Shown: positions 18,767 to 26,506 of the stretch, piece by piece | Numbering within the stretch: position 1 is the first letter of the stretch | Layout of the letters: every line of letters begins with the position of its first letter | Origin: JAGVSR01 sp963778225 | GTDB lineage: Bacteria > Pseudomonadota > Alphaproteobacteria > Rhizobiales > Hyphomicrobiaceae | Direction of reading: 5' to 3' | Assembly: GCA_963778225.1 (NCBI GenBank) | Contig: CAVZTR010000013.1 | Location: forward strand, 62,001-126,000 | Length of the DNA: 64,000 nt | Notes under the pieces: model-generated | The model's database searches: none | Seen by the model: the letters and a program-made list of their open reading frames with translations, nothing else | What the model was told of the DNA's origin: nothing | Program-made: the position numbers and the translations under genes

Positions 18767-20206
18767 ATGGAAATTCGAGTGCCGTCCAAGCGCGTCGAAC
18801 CGTTCCGGGCCCCGAAAAGGCACCTGGGCGAAATCGATGCGGAATCGGCAGCGAAATTGTTGACGGCGGCGGCTGATATTGCCCTCGTCATCGACAACAA
18901 AGGCGTCATTCGCGACGTCGCACTCGGCAGCGAAGAGCTGTTGCGGGACGGCTGCGCTAATTGGGTCGGCCAGCGCTGGATCGACACCGTTGCTGAAGAC
19001 AGCCGCAACAAGATCGAAGATCTTTTGAGCGATCAAACCGGCGTGCCGGTCCAGCCTTGGCGGCAGGTGAACCATCCGGTCGGACGCAGCGGTGAAATTC
19101 CGATCCGCTACTCCGCCGTGCATCTGGGCTCCTCCGGCAAGATCGTCGCCATTGGCCGGGACCTGCGCGCACTGGCATCTCTGCAGCAGCGGCTCGTCGA
19201 AACGCAGCAGACGATGGAGCGCGAATACGCGCGTCTCCGGCACGCCGAGACCCGCTATCGTCTCCTGTTCCAAATCTCGTCCGAAGCCGTCCTCATCATC
19301 GACGCCGGCAGCAACCGGATCACGGAAAGCAACCCTGCCGCCTCGAAACTCCTCGGCCGCTCGTCGCGCCGTCTGTCGGGCCGCACGTTCTATGAATTGT
19401 TCGATGCCGAAGGGCAGCGCAAGATCCAGGCGTTCCTGGCAGCCCTTAAGACCAGCGGACACGCCGAAGAGATCGTCGCTCGCCTCGACGACGCGAAAGT
19501 CGACCTGATCGTCGGCGCGTCGCTGTTCCGTCAGGAAAACTCCGCCAATATTCTGATCCGCCTCTCGCCGACCGCGGCCAATGCCACGGCCTGGATGAAG
19601 TCGCGATCAAGCCTGTTCGACGTGGTCCAGCGCCTGCCCGACGGCTTCGTCGTCACAGACCCCGAACGCCGCGTCCTGACGGCCAACACCGCCTTCATCG
19701 AACTGACGCAGCTCGCCACCGAGGAGCAGTTGCGCGGCGAATTGATCGATCGCTGGGTCGGCCGCCATCCGATCGACATGGCTGTTCTCGGCAAAAACCT
19801 GAAAGAGCGCGGGGAAATCCGCAATTTTTCGACGGTGGTGCGAGGTGAATACGGCTCGGCCGAAGATGTCGAGGTTTCCGCCGTCTCAGTCGCCGCCGGC
19901 GAACAACCCTGCCTCGGCATGACACTCCGCCGCGTCACCCGCCGCCCGGACACAACGATCAATGGCCGCCGCGCCCTCCCCCGCTCCGTCGAGCAGCTGA
20001 CCGAACTCGTCGGCCGCGTGCCGCTCAAGGAACTCGTACGGGAGTCGACGGACATGATCGAACGCCTGTGCATCGAAGCTGCGCTGGAACTCACCGATGA
20101 CAATCGCGCGTCCGCGGCCGAAATGCTCGGCCTCAGCCGCCAGGGCCTGTACTCCAAGCTCCGCCGCCACGGCATGGGCGATTTGGACGGCGAACGGGAC
20201 GAATAG
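18767..20206 (+). CDS. ppsR: PpsR/CrtJ redox-responsive transcriptional repressor
   Basis: Master regulator of photosynthesis genes, a repressor that binds TGT-N12-ACA. The 479 residues show PAS-like domains near 30-140, 155-260 and 285-400, with a glutamine-rich helix (LQQRLVETQQTMEREYARLR) between the first two, and a C-terminal Fis-type helix-turn-helix (ASAAEMLGLSRQGLYSKLRRHG). Cysteines at about 63 and 435 are visible. C435, just before the HTH, may match the redox-active Cys420 of CrtJ, which needs alignment. It lies 35 nt after aerR. Its likely targets in this window are listed as separate operator entries. Confidence 0.95.
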   Translation: MEIRVPSKRVEPFRAPKRHLGEIDAESAAKLLTAAADIALVIDNKGVIRDVALGSEELLRDGCANWVGQRWIDTVAEDSRNKIEDLLSDQTGVPVQPWRQVNHPVGRSGEIPIRYSAVHLGSSGKIVAIGRDLRALASLQQRLVETQQTMEREYARLRHAETRYRLLFQISSEAVLIIDAGSNRITESNPAASKLLGRSSRRLSGRTFYELFDAEGQRKIQAFLAALKTSGHAEEIVARLDDAKVDLIVGASLFRQENSANILIRLSPTAANATAWMKSRSSLFDVVQRLPDGFVVTDPERRVLTANTAFIELTQLATEEQLRGELIDRWVGRHPIDMAVLGKNLKERGEIRNFSTVVRGEYGSAEDVEVSAVSVAAGEQPCLGMTLRRVTRRPDTTINGRRALPRSVEQLTELVGRVPLKELVRESTDMIERLCIEAALELTDDNRASAAEMLGLSRQGLYSKLRRHGMGDLDGERDE

Positions 20207-20283
20207 AACCTCGCTCCTACCCAGCAGGATCGCCGTCAACCGTCCTTGACATTCCGCAATCGGCCCGAGCGACGCGACACGAA

Positions 20284-20327
20284 ATTCCGGATTTTTTGAC
20301 ACTCTATAGTGTAATCCTGAATTGACA
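20284..20327 (+). promoter_or_regulatory. PpsR operator pair upstream of bchG
   Basis: A perfect TGT-N12-ACA lies at 20310-20327. Exactly 8 bp upstream, 20284-20301 keeps the ACA half (ATT-N12-ACA, ending in a TTGACA that could also be a -35 box). A further single-mismatch site (CGT-N12-ACA) is at 20234-20251. All are in the 151-nt gap before bchG, so the bchG-to-bchO run is probably PpsR-controlled. Confidence 0.65.
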
Positions 20328-20357
20328 CTTGCCCTGTGCGGCATTAGCGTCTGAGGC

Positions 20358-21266
20358 ATGGCAACGCCCGCGCTCACAGTGTCGCGTCTCGACCCCTCGG
20401 CGGTACTCGAGCTCCTGAAACCAATCACCTGGTTTCCACCGATGTGGGCTCTTGCCTGCGGCGTCGTCTCTTCCGGTTTCGACGGATCCCTCGACCGCTG
20501 GCCGCTGGTCATCGTTGGCGTCTTGCTCGCAGGCCCCCTCGTGTGCGGCACATCGCAAGCCGTGAATGACTGGTTCGACCGTCATGTCGACGCCATCAAC
20601 GAACCGAACCGTCCCATTCCGTCAGGGCGTATCCCCGGCCGCATGGGCCTCTACATCGCGATCGCCTGGACAATCCTTTCCCTGGCAGTCTCCACGTTCC
20701 TCGGAATCTGGGGCTTCCTCGCCACCTGCCTCGGCTTGGCGCTCGCCTGGGCCTACAGCATGCCGCCCGTTCGCTTGAAGAAGAACGGCTGGTTCGGCAA
20801 TGCCGCTGTCGGCGCCTGCTACGAAGGTCTGCCGTGGTTCACCGGCGCACTCGTCATGTCGGCAGCGCTTCCCAGCACGGAAGTCCTCACCCTGGCACTC
20901 CTCTATAGCATCGGCGCGCATGGCATCATGACGCTCAACGATTTCAAGTCGATCGAAGGCGACATCAAGCTCGGCGTCCGCTCTCTACCCGTCCAGCTGG
21001 GTCCCGATCGCGCCGCTCGACTAGCCTGCATTGTGATGGCCCTTCCGCAATTCGCCGTTGTCCTCCTGCTCACCCAGTGGGGGCATCTTGGAGCGGCCGC
21101 CCTTGTCGGCCTCGTCCTGCTGCTTCAACTCGGCTTGATGACGGTCCTCGTGTCAGACCCGCGTGGACGCGCACCCTGGTACAACGCCACCGGGATCAGT
21201 CTCTACGTCACGGGCATGATGATTTCGGCCGTCGCCATTCGCCCTGAGATTGGACTTCTCCAATGA
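20358..21266 (+). CDS. bchG: Bacteriochlorophyll synthase BchG
   Basis: UbiA-family polyprenyltransferase that esterifies bacteriochlorophyllide a with geranylgeranyl (or phytyl) diphosphate. The 302 residues include about eight membrane helices. The first aspartate motif is NDWFDRHVDAINEPNRPIP, the second NDFKSIEGD. The stop overlaps the start of the next gene (ATGA). First gene of a plus-strand run extending through bchO. Confidence 0.96.
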   Translation: MATPALTVSRLDPSAVLELLKPITWFPPMWALACGVVSSGFDGSLDRWPLVIVGVLLAGPLVCGTSQAVNDWFDRHVDAINEPNRPIPSGRIPGRMGLYIAIAWTILSLAVSTFLGIWGFLATCLGLALAWAYSMPPVRLKKNGWFGNAAVGACYEGLPWFTGALVMSAALPSTEVLTLALLYSIGAHGIMTLNDFKSIEGDIKLGVRSLPVQLGPDRAARLACIVMALPQFAVVLLLTQWGHLGAAALVGLVLLLQLGLMTVLVSDPRGRAPWYNATGISLYVTGMMISAVAIRPEIGLLQ

Positions 21267-22636
21267 GACCTGCGCAGTCCGACGCTCCATATCTGGGCTG
21301 GCTCGGCATCATTCGGATGGGCTTGGTACAAACCGCACTCGGCTCGATCATCGTTTTGACCACATCCACCATCAACCGCGTGATGGTTGTGGAACTGGCC
21401 CTGGCAGCAGCCCTCCCGGGCGCGCTCGTGGCCTGGCACTACGCCCTGCAATTCCTGCGTCCGCGATGGGGCTACGGCTCCGACACCGGTGGCCGGCGAA
21501 CCCCGTGGATCATCTTCGGCATCGCCACACTCGGACTTGGCGGAACAGGCGCGGCCCTGTCGGTTGCTCTCCTGGCGACGAGCTTCTGGCCCGGCATCGC
21601 GCTCGCGATCCTCGCCTTCACCCTTGTCGGCATCGGTGTCGGTGCCGCAGGCACAAACCTCCTCGCCCTGCTCGCAACGCAAGTTCATCCCGACCGCCGC
21701 GCGCCTGCTGCCACCATCGTGTGGATGATGATGATCGCGGGCTTCGTCGTCACCACGATCATCGCCAGCGGCTACCTCGATCCATTCTCGATGACGCGCC
21801 TCGTTGCCGTCACCGCTGCGGTCTCCGTCATCGCTCTCGTCGTAGCCACACTTGCACTGTGGGGCATCGAACCCGCCCGCAAGACTGACCGCACGGTGGA
21901 AGCAGATCCAAAAGCCGGCGCTGAGAATGCCACGGCCTTCCGCACGGCTCTGTCCGAAGTCTGGGACGAACCGCAGGCTCGCCGCTTCACGATTTTCGTC
22001 TTCGTCTCCATGCTCGCCTACAGCATGCAGGACCTGATCCTGGAACCGTTCGCCGGATTTGCATTCGGCCTCAGCCCCGCGGAATCAACCAAGCTCGCAG
22101 GCCACCAGCACTCCGGCGTGTTCATGGGCATGGCGCTTGTGGCCATCGCCGCCCACCCGCGCGTCGGCTTCGGATCACTGCGCACTTGGACCGTTGGAGG
22201 CTGTATCGCCTCAGCCGCGGCCCTTCTTGGCCTCGTTCTCGCGGGCCTGTTTGCTCCCGCCTGGCCGCTGACTGCCACCGTCGTCCTTCTCGGTTTCGCC
22301 AACGGCGCCTTCGCCGTCGCCGCGATCGGCACCATGATGGGATTGGCGGGTGCCGGAAAAGAAAAGCGCGAAGGCATTCGCATGGGGCTCTGGGGTGCTG
22401 CCCAAGCGATTGCCTTTGGCGCGGGCGGATTCGTCGGCGCCGCCGCCGCCGATCTGATGCGCGGCTTCGTCACCGAACCTGCCGATGCCTTCACCGTCGT
22501 CTTCGCCGCCGAAGCGATGCTGTTCATCGCGTCCGCCGTCCTCGGCACCCGCGCGATAATCGAAACGAGCACCACACAAAAACCTGTCTTCGCGCAGCCG
22601 GTCCCCGGTGATGCGAAGGCCGTCACGACAGTTTAA
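21263..22636 (+). CDS. PucC/LhaA-family MFS protein between bchG and bchP
   Basis: Twelve-helix BCH2-family carrier of 457 residues, positional homologue of orf428 in Rhodobacter. It starts IRMGLVQTALGSIIVLTTSTINRVMVVEL and carries WGYGSDTGGRRTPWIIFG, a family hallmark. It is coupled to bchG by ATGA. Proposed roles for this subfamily are bacteriochlorophyll delivery or partnering BchG/BchP; the exact substrate is unknown. It is clearly paralogous to lhaA at 7326. Confidence 0.9.
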   Translation: MRPAQSDAPYLGWLGIIRMGLVQTALGSIIVLTTSTINRVMVVELALAAALPGALVAWHYALQFLRPRWGYGSDTGGRRTPWIIFGIATLGLGGTGAALSVALLATSFWPGIALAILAFTLVGIGVGAAGTNLLALLATQVHPDRRAPAATIVWMMMIAGFVVTTIIASGYLDPFSMTRLVAVTAAVSVIALVVATLALWGIEPARKTDRTVEADPKAGAENATAFRTALSEVWDEPQARRFTIFVFVSMLAYSMQDLILEPFAGFAFGLSPAESTKLAGHQHSGVFMGMALVAIAAHPRVGFGSLRTWTVGGCIASAAALLGLVLAGLFAPAWPLTATVVLLGFANGAFAVAAIGTMMGLAGAGKEKREGIRMGLWGAAQAIAFGAGGFVGAAAADLMRGFVTEPADAFTVVFAAEAMLFIASAVLGTRAIIETSTTQKPVFAQPVPGDAKAVTTV

Positions 22637-22644
22637 TTGGAAAA

Positions 22645-23853
22645 ATGATGGGTACCGCGATGGAAACCTTTGATGTGGTAGTTGTTGGTGGCGGCCCGGC
22701 CGGCGCCACGGCGGCATGCGATCTCGCCGCCAACGGCTACTCCGTGCTTCTGCTCGATCGGGCAGGCCGCATAAAACCATGCGGGGGCGCGATCCCGCCG
22801 ATCCTCATCAAGGAATTCGATATCCCCGACGAGCTGATTGTCGCGCGCATCCAGTCCGCGCGCATCGTCTCGCCGAAAGATCGCAAGGCCGACATGCCGA
22901 TCGACGGCGGTTATGTCGGCATGGTCGACCGCGAACACTTCGATGAATGGCTGCGCGAACGCGCCGCCCGCATGGGCGCCCAGCGCCGGACCGGCACCTT
23001 CGAAACACTGCGGCACGATAACTCCGGCACCGCCCTCATCACGTTCAAGAAGCGTCTCGATGACGGCTTCGAGACCACTGAAACGGTTCGCGGCCGCTTC
23101 GTCATCGGTGCTGACGGCGCATCCTCCGGCGTCGCCCGCGCTGCTCTCCCGAAAGAGGAAGCGCCGCCCTTTGTCTTCGCCTACCACGAGATCGTCAAGA
23201 GCCCGAAACCGGCGGATGGTGCAGTGTTCGAAGCCCGCCGTTGCGACGTCTACTATAACGGCCGCTTCTCTCCCGACTTCTACGCCTGGGTCTTCCCGCA
23301 CGGCGACACCACCAGCATCGGGACCGGTTCCGCTCACAAAGGCTTCTCGCTTCGCGGCTCCGTCGCCGATCTGCGCCAGGTGATCGGCATGGAGGGCCAT
23401 GAAACCATCCGCAAGGAAGGCGCACCGATCCCGCTTCGCCCCCGCCGCACGTGGGACAACGGCCGCGATGTCATCGTCGCCGGTGACGCCGCCGGCGTCG
23501 TCGCTCCCGCATCGGGCGAAGGCATCTACTATGCGATGCTCTGCGGGCGGATCGTCGCCGATAGCGTCTCCGAAGCCATCCGCACAGGCAACCCCCGCCA
23601 CCTTGCCTCTGCCCGCAGGCGCTTCATGAAGGCGCATGGACGCGTGTTCTGGGTTCTCGGCATCATGCAGAGGTTCTGGTACGCCAACGACGCCCGTCGT
23701 GAACGCTTCGTCACCATGTGCAAGGACCCGGATGTGCAGATGCTCACCTGGCAAGCCTACATGCACAAGAAACTGGTTAAAGCGAAGCCCATGGCGCACA
23801 TGCGCATTTTCGTGAAGGATATGGCGCATCTGCTTGGCATGGTCCCTCCCTGA
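22645..23853 (+). CDS. bchP: Geranylgeranyl (bacteriochlorophyll) reductase BchP
   Basis: FAD-dependent reductase that saturates the geranylgeranyl tail to phytyl. The N-terminal dinucleotide motif VVVGGGPAGATAACDLA and the later IVAGDAAGVVAPASGEGIYYAM (second FAD motif) are clear. It is 402 residues from ATG 22645; ATG 22660 (METFDVVVVGG) would match homologues equally well, and neither has a strong Shine-Dalgarno. It lies 8 nt after the carrier gene. Confidence 0.95.
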   Translation: MMGTAMETFDVVVVGGGPAGATAACDLAANGYSVLLLDRAGRIKPCGGAIPPILIKEFDIPDELIVARIQSARIVSPKDRKADMPIDGGYVGMVDREHFDEWLRERAARMGAQRRTGTFETLRHDNSGTALITFKKRLDDGFETTETVRGRFVIGADGASSGVARAALPKEEAPPFVFAYHEIVKSPKPADGAVFEARRCDVYYNGRFSPDFYAWVFPHGDTTSIGTGSAHKGFSLRGSVADLRQVIGMEGHETIRKEGAPIPLRPRRTWDNGRDVIVAGDAAGVVAPASGEGIYYAMLCGRIVADSVSEAIRTGNPRHLASARRRFMKAHGRVFWVLGIMQRFWYANDARRERFVTMCKDPDVQMLTWQAYMHKKLVKAKPMAHMRIFVKDMAHLLGMVPP

Positions 23854-23934
23854 GCCCGGAGGCGATCGCAATGTTCGCGGCAGACCAGACAAAAAGAGAC
23901 CGGGCCGACCCGGCACAGTTGAGGTCGAAGCAGC

Positions 23935-24231
23935 ATGGCAGAGGCATTCGCGGACGGCTGGATCATCGACATCATCCTTGGATTGATGGCGCTGGAAGCC
24001 GTTGCATTGATAGCCCTGCGCCGCACCTTGGGCCGCGGGCCCTCGACGCTGGAGATCCTTGTCTCGCTGGCCGCCGGCCTCTGCCTTCTCATCGCCCTGC
24101 GCCTCGCACTCACAGGTGGCCCGTGGCAGCTGATCGCGGCCGCCTTGGCGGCTTCTCTCGTTGTCCACCTCACCGATCTGCGCCTGCGCTGGTCCCGCTC
24201 CGCCGCTCCCTCGCCCGAGAGGAGCCCATGA
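23935..24231 (+). CDS. Small three-helix membrane protein, unknown function
   Basis: 98 residues. Three hydrophobic segments are visible at about 8-28, 41-60 and 64-81, then a short basic/proline tail. I do not recognise a family. It lies 81 nt downstream of bchP, and its stop overlaps the ATG of the HAD-CBS gene (ATGA), implying coupled translation and a shared role. Codon use and GC content resemble the neighbouring bch genes, so a recent foreign origin is not suggested. Confidence 0.7.
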   Translation: MAEAFADGWIIDIILGLMALEAVALIALRRTLGRGPSTLEILVSLAAGLCLLIALRLALTGGPWQLIAAALAASLVVHLTDLRLRWSRSAAPSPERSP

Positions 24232-25451
24232 CCCTGCAGGGCATCATAATTCGTGCCGACGGCGTCATCGCCGAAACGGACGCCCTGGAGCGCTCCGTTC
24301 TCAATCAGGTCATCCAATCGGCCGGCTTCAACTGGACCTGTTCGCGCGATGCCTTCGCCGCCCTGCGCCGGTATCCGCGTCGCCGCGATCGCTACCGCCA
24401 CTTTGTCCGCCAGAACCTCGGTTTCGACCGCAGCTCGGAAGATTTCGAGCGCCTCATCGAGGTCATGACGCGCCACTCCGGAACCGTCGCACGCGAACTG
24501 ATCGACAAGGACTACCTTGATCCACGCCCCGGTGCCCGCGAACTCGCATCGGCCGCCCGCCAGGAAGGCGTAAAGATTGCGATCGTCTCGGCCCTTCCAA
24601 AAGGCGAGGTCGAGCACCTGATGGCGCATCTCTTCGGCGAGGGCTCCAAGCGGCTCATCTCCTGCATCACCGCACCGGAAACGGAATCGGGTGAAGAGAA
24701 CCTCCTCGCCGTTTATCAGCAGGCCCTCGAGAAACTCGATATCGATCCCGCCTCCTGCATGGCCATCGAAGCCACGCCACATGGCGCCAAGACCGCTCGC
24801 GCCGCCGGCGTTCCCGCCGTCATTCTCCTCGGCCACCATGAGCCCAGCGAAGATGCGCTCTTCGCCATCGACGAACTGCCCGAGCTTATCGGTCTCAATG
24901 ACAAGCGCGAAACTGCAATCGTCACGCCAGGCGACGGCATTGAAATTCTAGCAGCCCTACGCCGGGCACATTCCGGCTACTTTGACGTCTTTGGAGGTTT
25001 GCACAGGAGCTACGCCATGAAAGTCTCCGACATTCTGAAAGACAAGGGATCCGCTGTGAAGGCCGTCAAAGCCTCCGACTCGATCCTGGAACTCGCACGC
25101 AAAATGAAAACCGACGCCGTCGGCGCCATGGTCGTGATCGGCGGATCCGGCAAGCTCGAAGGCATCATCTCCGAGCGCGACATCGCCAACGGCCTCGCCT
25201 CCCACGGCGATGGCCTCACCCGCATGCTCGTCGGCGACCTGATGACACGCGCCGTCGTCACCTGCTCGCCCGAAGACCCCATCGCCAACGTCGCCAAGAT
25301 CATGACCCAGCGCCGCTTCCGCCACATGCCGGTGCAGCAGGACGGCGAACTCATCGGCGTCGTCAGTATCGGCGACGTCCTCAAGCACCGCCTCGATGAA
25401 CTCCAACTCGAAACCAACGTGCTGCGCGACTTCGTCATTGCGCGCGGCTGA
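24228..25451 (+). CDS. CbbY-like HAD pseudoenzyme fused in frame to a CBS-pair protein
   Basis: One uninterrupted 407-codon frame. Residues 1-225 align by eye with the CbbY/phosphoglycolate-phosphatase-like HAD family (cap domain 20-90), but the catalytic motifs are altered. Motif I, DxDGT, is RADGV (R9 replaces the nucleophile, D11 kept). Motif III KKPxPD is absent. Motif IV EDS is E181-A182-T183. S121 of motif II remains. It is probably not a phosphatase. Residues 264-407 form a CBS pair (VSDILKDKGSAVKAV; GVVSIGDVLKHRL) that may bind adenylates. ATG 24228 has GAGAGGAG upstream and overlaps the previous stop. There is also an internal start for the CBS part. Confidence 0.75.
   Translation: MTLQGIIIRADGVIAETDALERSVLNQVIQSAGFNWTCSRDAFAALRRYPRRRDRYRHFVRQNLGFDRSSEDFERLIEVMTRHSGTVARELIDKDYLDPRPGARELASAARQEGVKIAIVSALPKGEVEHLMAHLFGEGSKRLISCITAPETESGEENLLAVYQQALEKLDIDPASCMAIEATPHGAKTARAAGVPAVILLGHHEPSEDALFAIDELPELIGLNDKRETAIVTPGDGIEILAALRRAHSGYFDVFGGLHRSYAMKVSDILKDKGSAVKAVKASDSILELARKMKTDAVGAMVVIGGSGKLEGIISERDIANGLASHGDGLTRMLVGDLMTRAVVTCSPEDPIANVAKIMTQRRFRHMPVQQDGELIGVVSIGDVLKHRLDELQLETNVLRDFVIARG
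25005..25019 (+). promoter_or_regulatory. Internal ribosome binding site and start for CBS protein
   Basis: AGGAG followed by 7 nt and ATG, located inside the HAD-CBS reading frame. The strength and spacing are better than for most annotated starts in this cluster, suggesting that the CBS domain was, or still is, translated on its own. Confidence 0.6.
25017..25451 (+). CDS. CBS-pair protein, possible independent internal start within the HAD frame
   Basis: 144 residues from ATG 25017 give a complete two-CBS-domain protein starting exactly where stand-alone alphaproteobacterial CBS proteins usually begin (MKVSDILKDKGSAV). AGGAG at 25005-25009 sits 7 nt upstream, an ideal ribosome binding site. 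The preceding HAD frame has no stop, and its residues about 245-263 (RRAHSGYFDVFGGLHRSYA) look like translated intergenic DNA. The product may therefore be a free CBS protein, the HAD-CBS fusion, or both. Confidence 0.6.
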   Translation: MKVSDILKDKGSAVKAVKASDSILELARKMKTDAVGAMVVIGGSGKLEGIISERDIANGLASHGDGLTRMLVGDLMTRAVVTCSPEDPIANVAKIMTQRRFRHMPVQQDGELIGVVSIGDVLKHRLDELQLETNVLRDFVIARG

Positions 25452-25482
25452 TCCTTAGAACTCCAAGCCGGAAGTCAGACCC

Positions 25483-26506
25483 ATGCCTGCCATATTCCCC
25501 TTCTCCGCCATCGTCGGCCAGGACGAGATGAAACTCGCCCTGCTCATCGCGGCCATCGATCAGTCGGTCGGCGGCGTCCTTGTCTTCGGCGATCGCGGGA
25601 CAGGCAAATCCACAACCGTCCGCGCGCTCGCAGCCCTCCTGCCGCCGATGCCGGTTGTGGCTGGCTGCCGCTTCAACTGTGCGCCCGGCACCGGCTGCAC
25701 GCACACGCCTGACGCCGAGACCGCCGCCTCCGCGCCCGTCCCCGTGGTCGACCTGCCGCTCGGCGCCACCGAAGACCGCGTCGTCGGCGCTCTCGACTCT
25801 GGAACGCGCCCTCGTCCACGGCCAGAAAGCCTTCGAGCCGGGCCTGCTCGCCCGCGCCCACCGCGGCTTCCTCTACATCGACGAAGTGAACCTGCTCGAA
25901 GACCACCTCGTCGATCTCCTGCTCGACGTTGCCGCCTCCGGCGAAAACGTGGTCGAGCGCGAAGGCCTCAGCATCCGCCATCCCGCCCGCTTCGTCCTCG
26001 TCGGCACCGGCAACCCCGAGGAAGGGGAACTGCGCCCGCAGCTTCTCGACCGCTTCGGGATGTCGGTCGAAGTCCGCACCCCTGAGGACTTGAAAACCCG
26101 CATTGAAGTCGTTCGCCGCCGCGACGACTTCGAACGCAATTCGGACGCCTTCATCGCCCGCTTCGCCGAAGACGAAGATCGCCTGCGCAGCCACATCATT
26201 GCCGCTCGCGACCGCGTCCCCGGCATCCCCACGAGCGACCACGCCCTCGAACGCGCCGCCCAGCTCTGCGCCGATGTCGGCACCGACGGCCTGCGCGGCG
26301 AACTCACCCTCGTCCGCGCCGCTCGCGCACTCGCAGCCCTCGAAGGCGCCCCCGCCATCGACGACGCACATCTGCGCCGCGTCGCCCCGATGGCGCTGCG
26401 CCACCGTCTCCGCCGCACGCCCTTATCGAGCCCGGATAGCGGGGCCCGTGTCGAACGCGCCGTCGCCGATCTCTTCGGCGGTTCCGGAGAACGCCTCGTC
26501 ATATGA
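25483..26506 (+). CDS. bchI: Magnesium chelatase ATPase BchI (single-base frameshift)
   Basis: AAA+ motor subunit of Mg-chelatase. Walker A (GDRGTGKST, about residues 36-44) and, after a frame change, Walker B (FLYIDEVNLLED) and VGTGNPEEGELRPQLLDRFG are all present. The frame from ATG 25483 reads correctly to VVGALD (25797), then one extra base, best placed as T25798, moves the rest of the protein into the next frame (LERALVHGQKAFEPG onward) up to the stop at 26504-26506. Removing one base restores a normal, about 340-residue BchI. The gene overlaps bchD (ATGA). With an otherwise intact pigment pathway, a sequencing or assembly error is more likely than a true null. Confidence 0.9.

Noticed and set aside
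25780..25810. Programmed frameshifting as explanation for the bchI and bchD breaks
   Set aside because: No slippery heptamer, rare-codon or stop-codon pause, or Shine-Dalgarno-like stimulator is evident at either site, and BchI/BchD are not known to use frameshifting.
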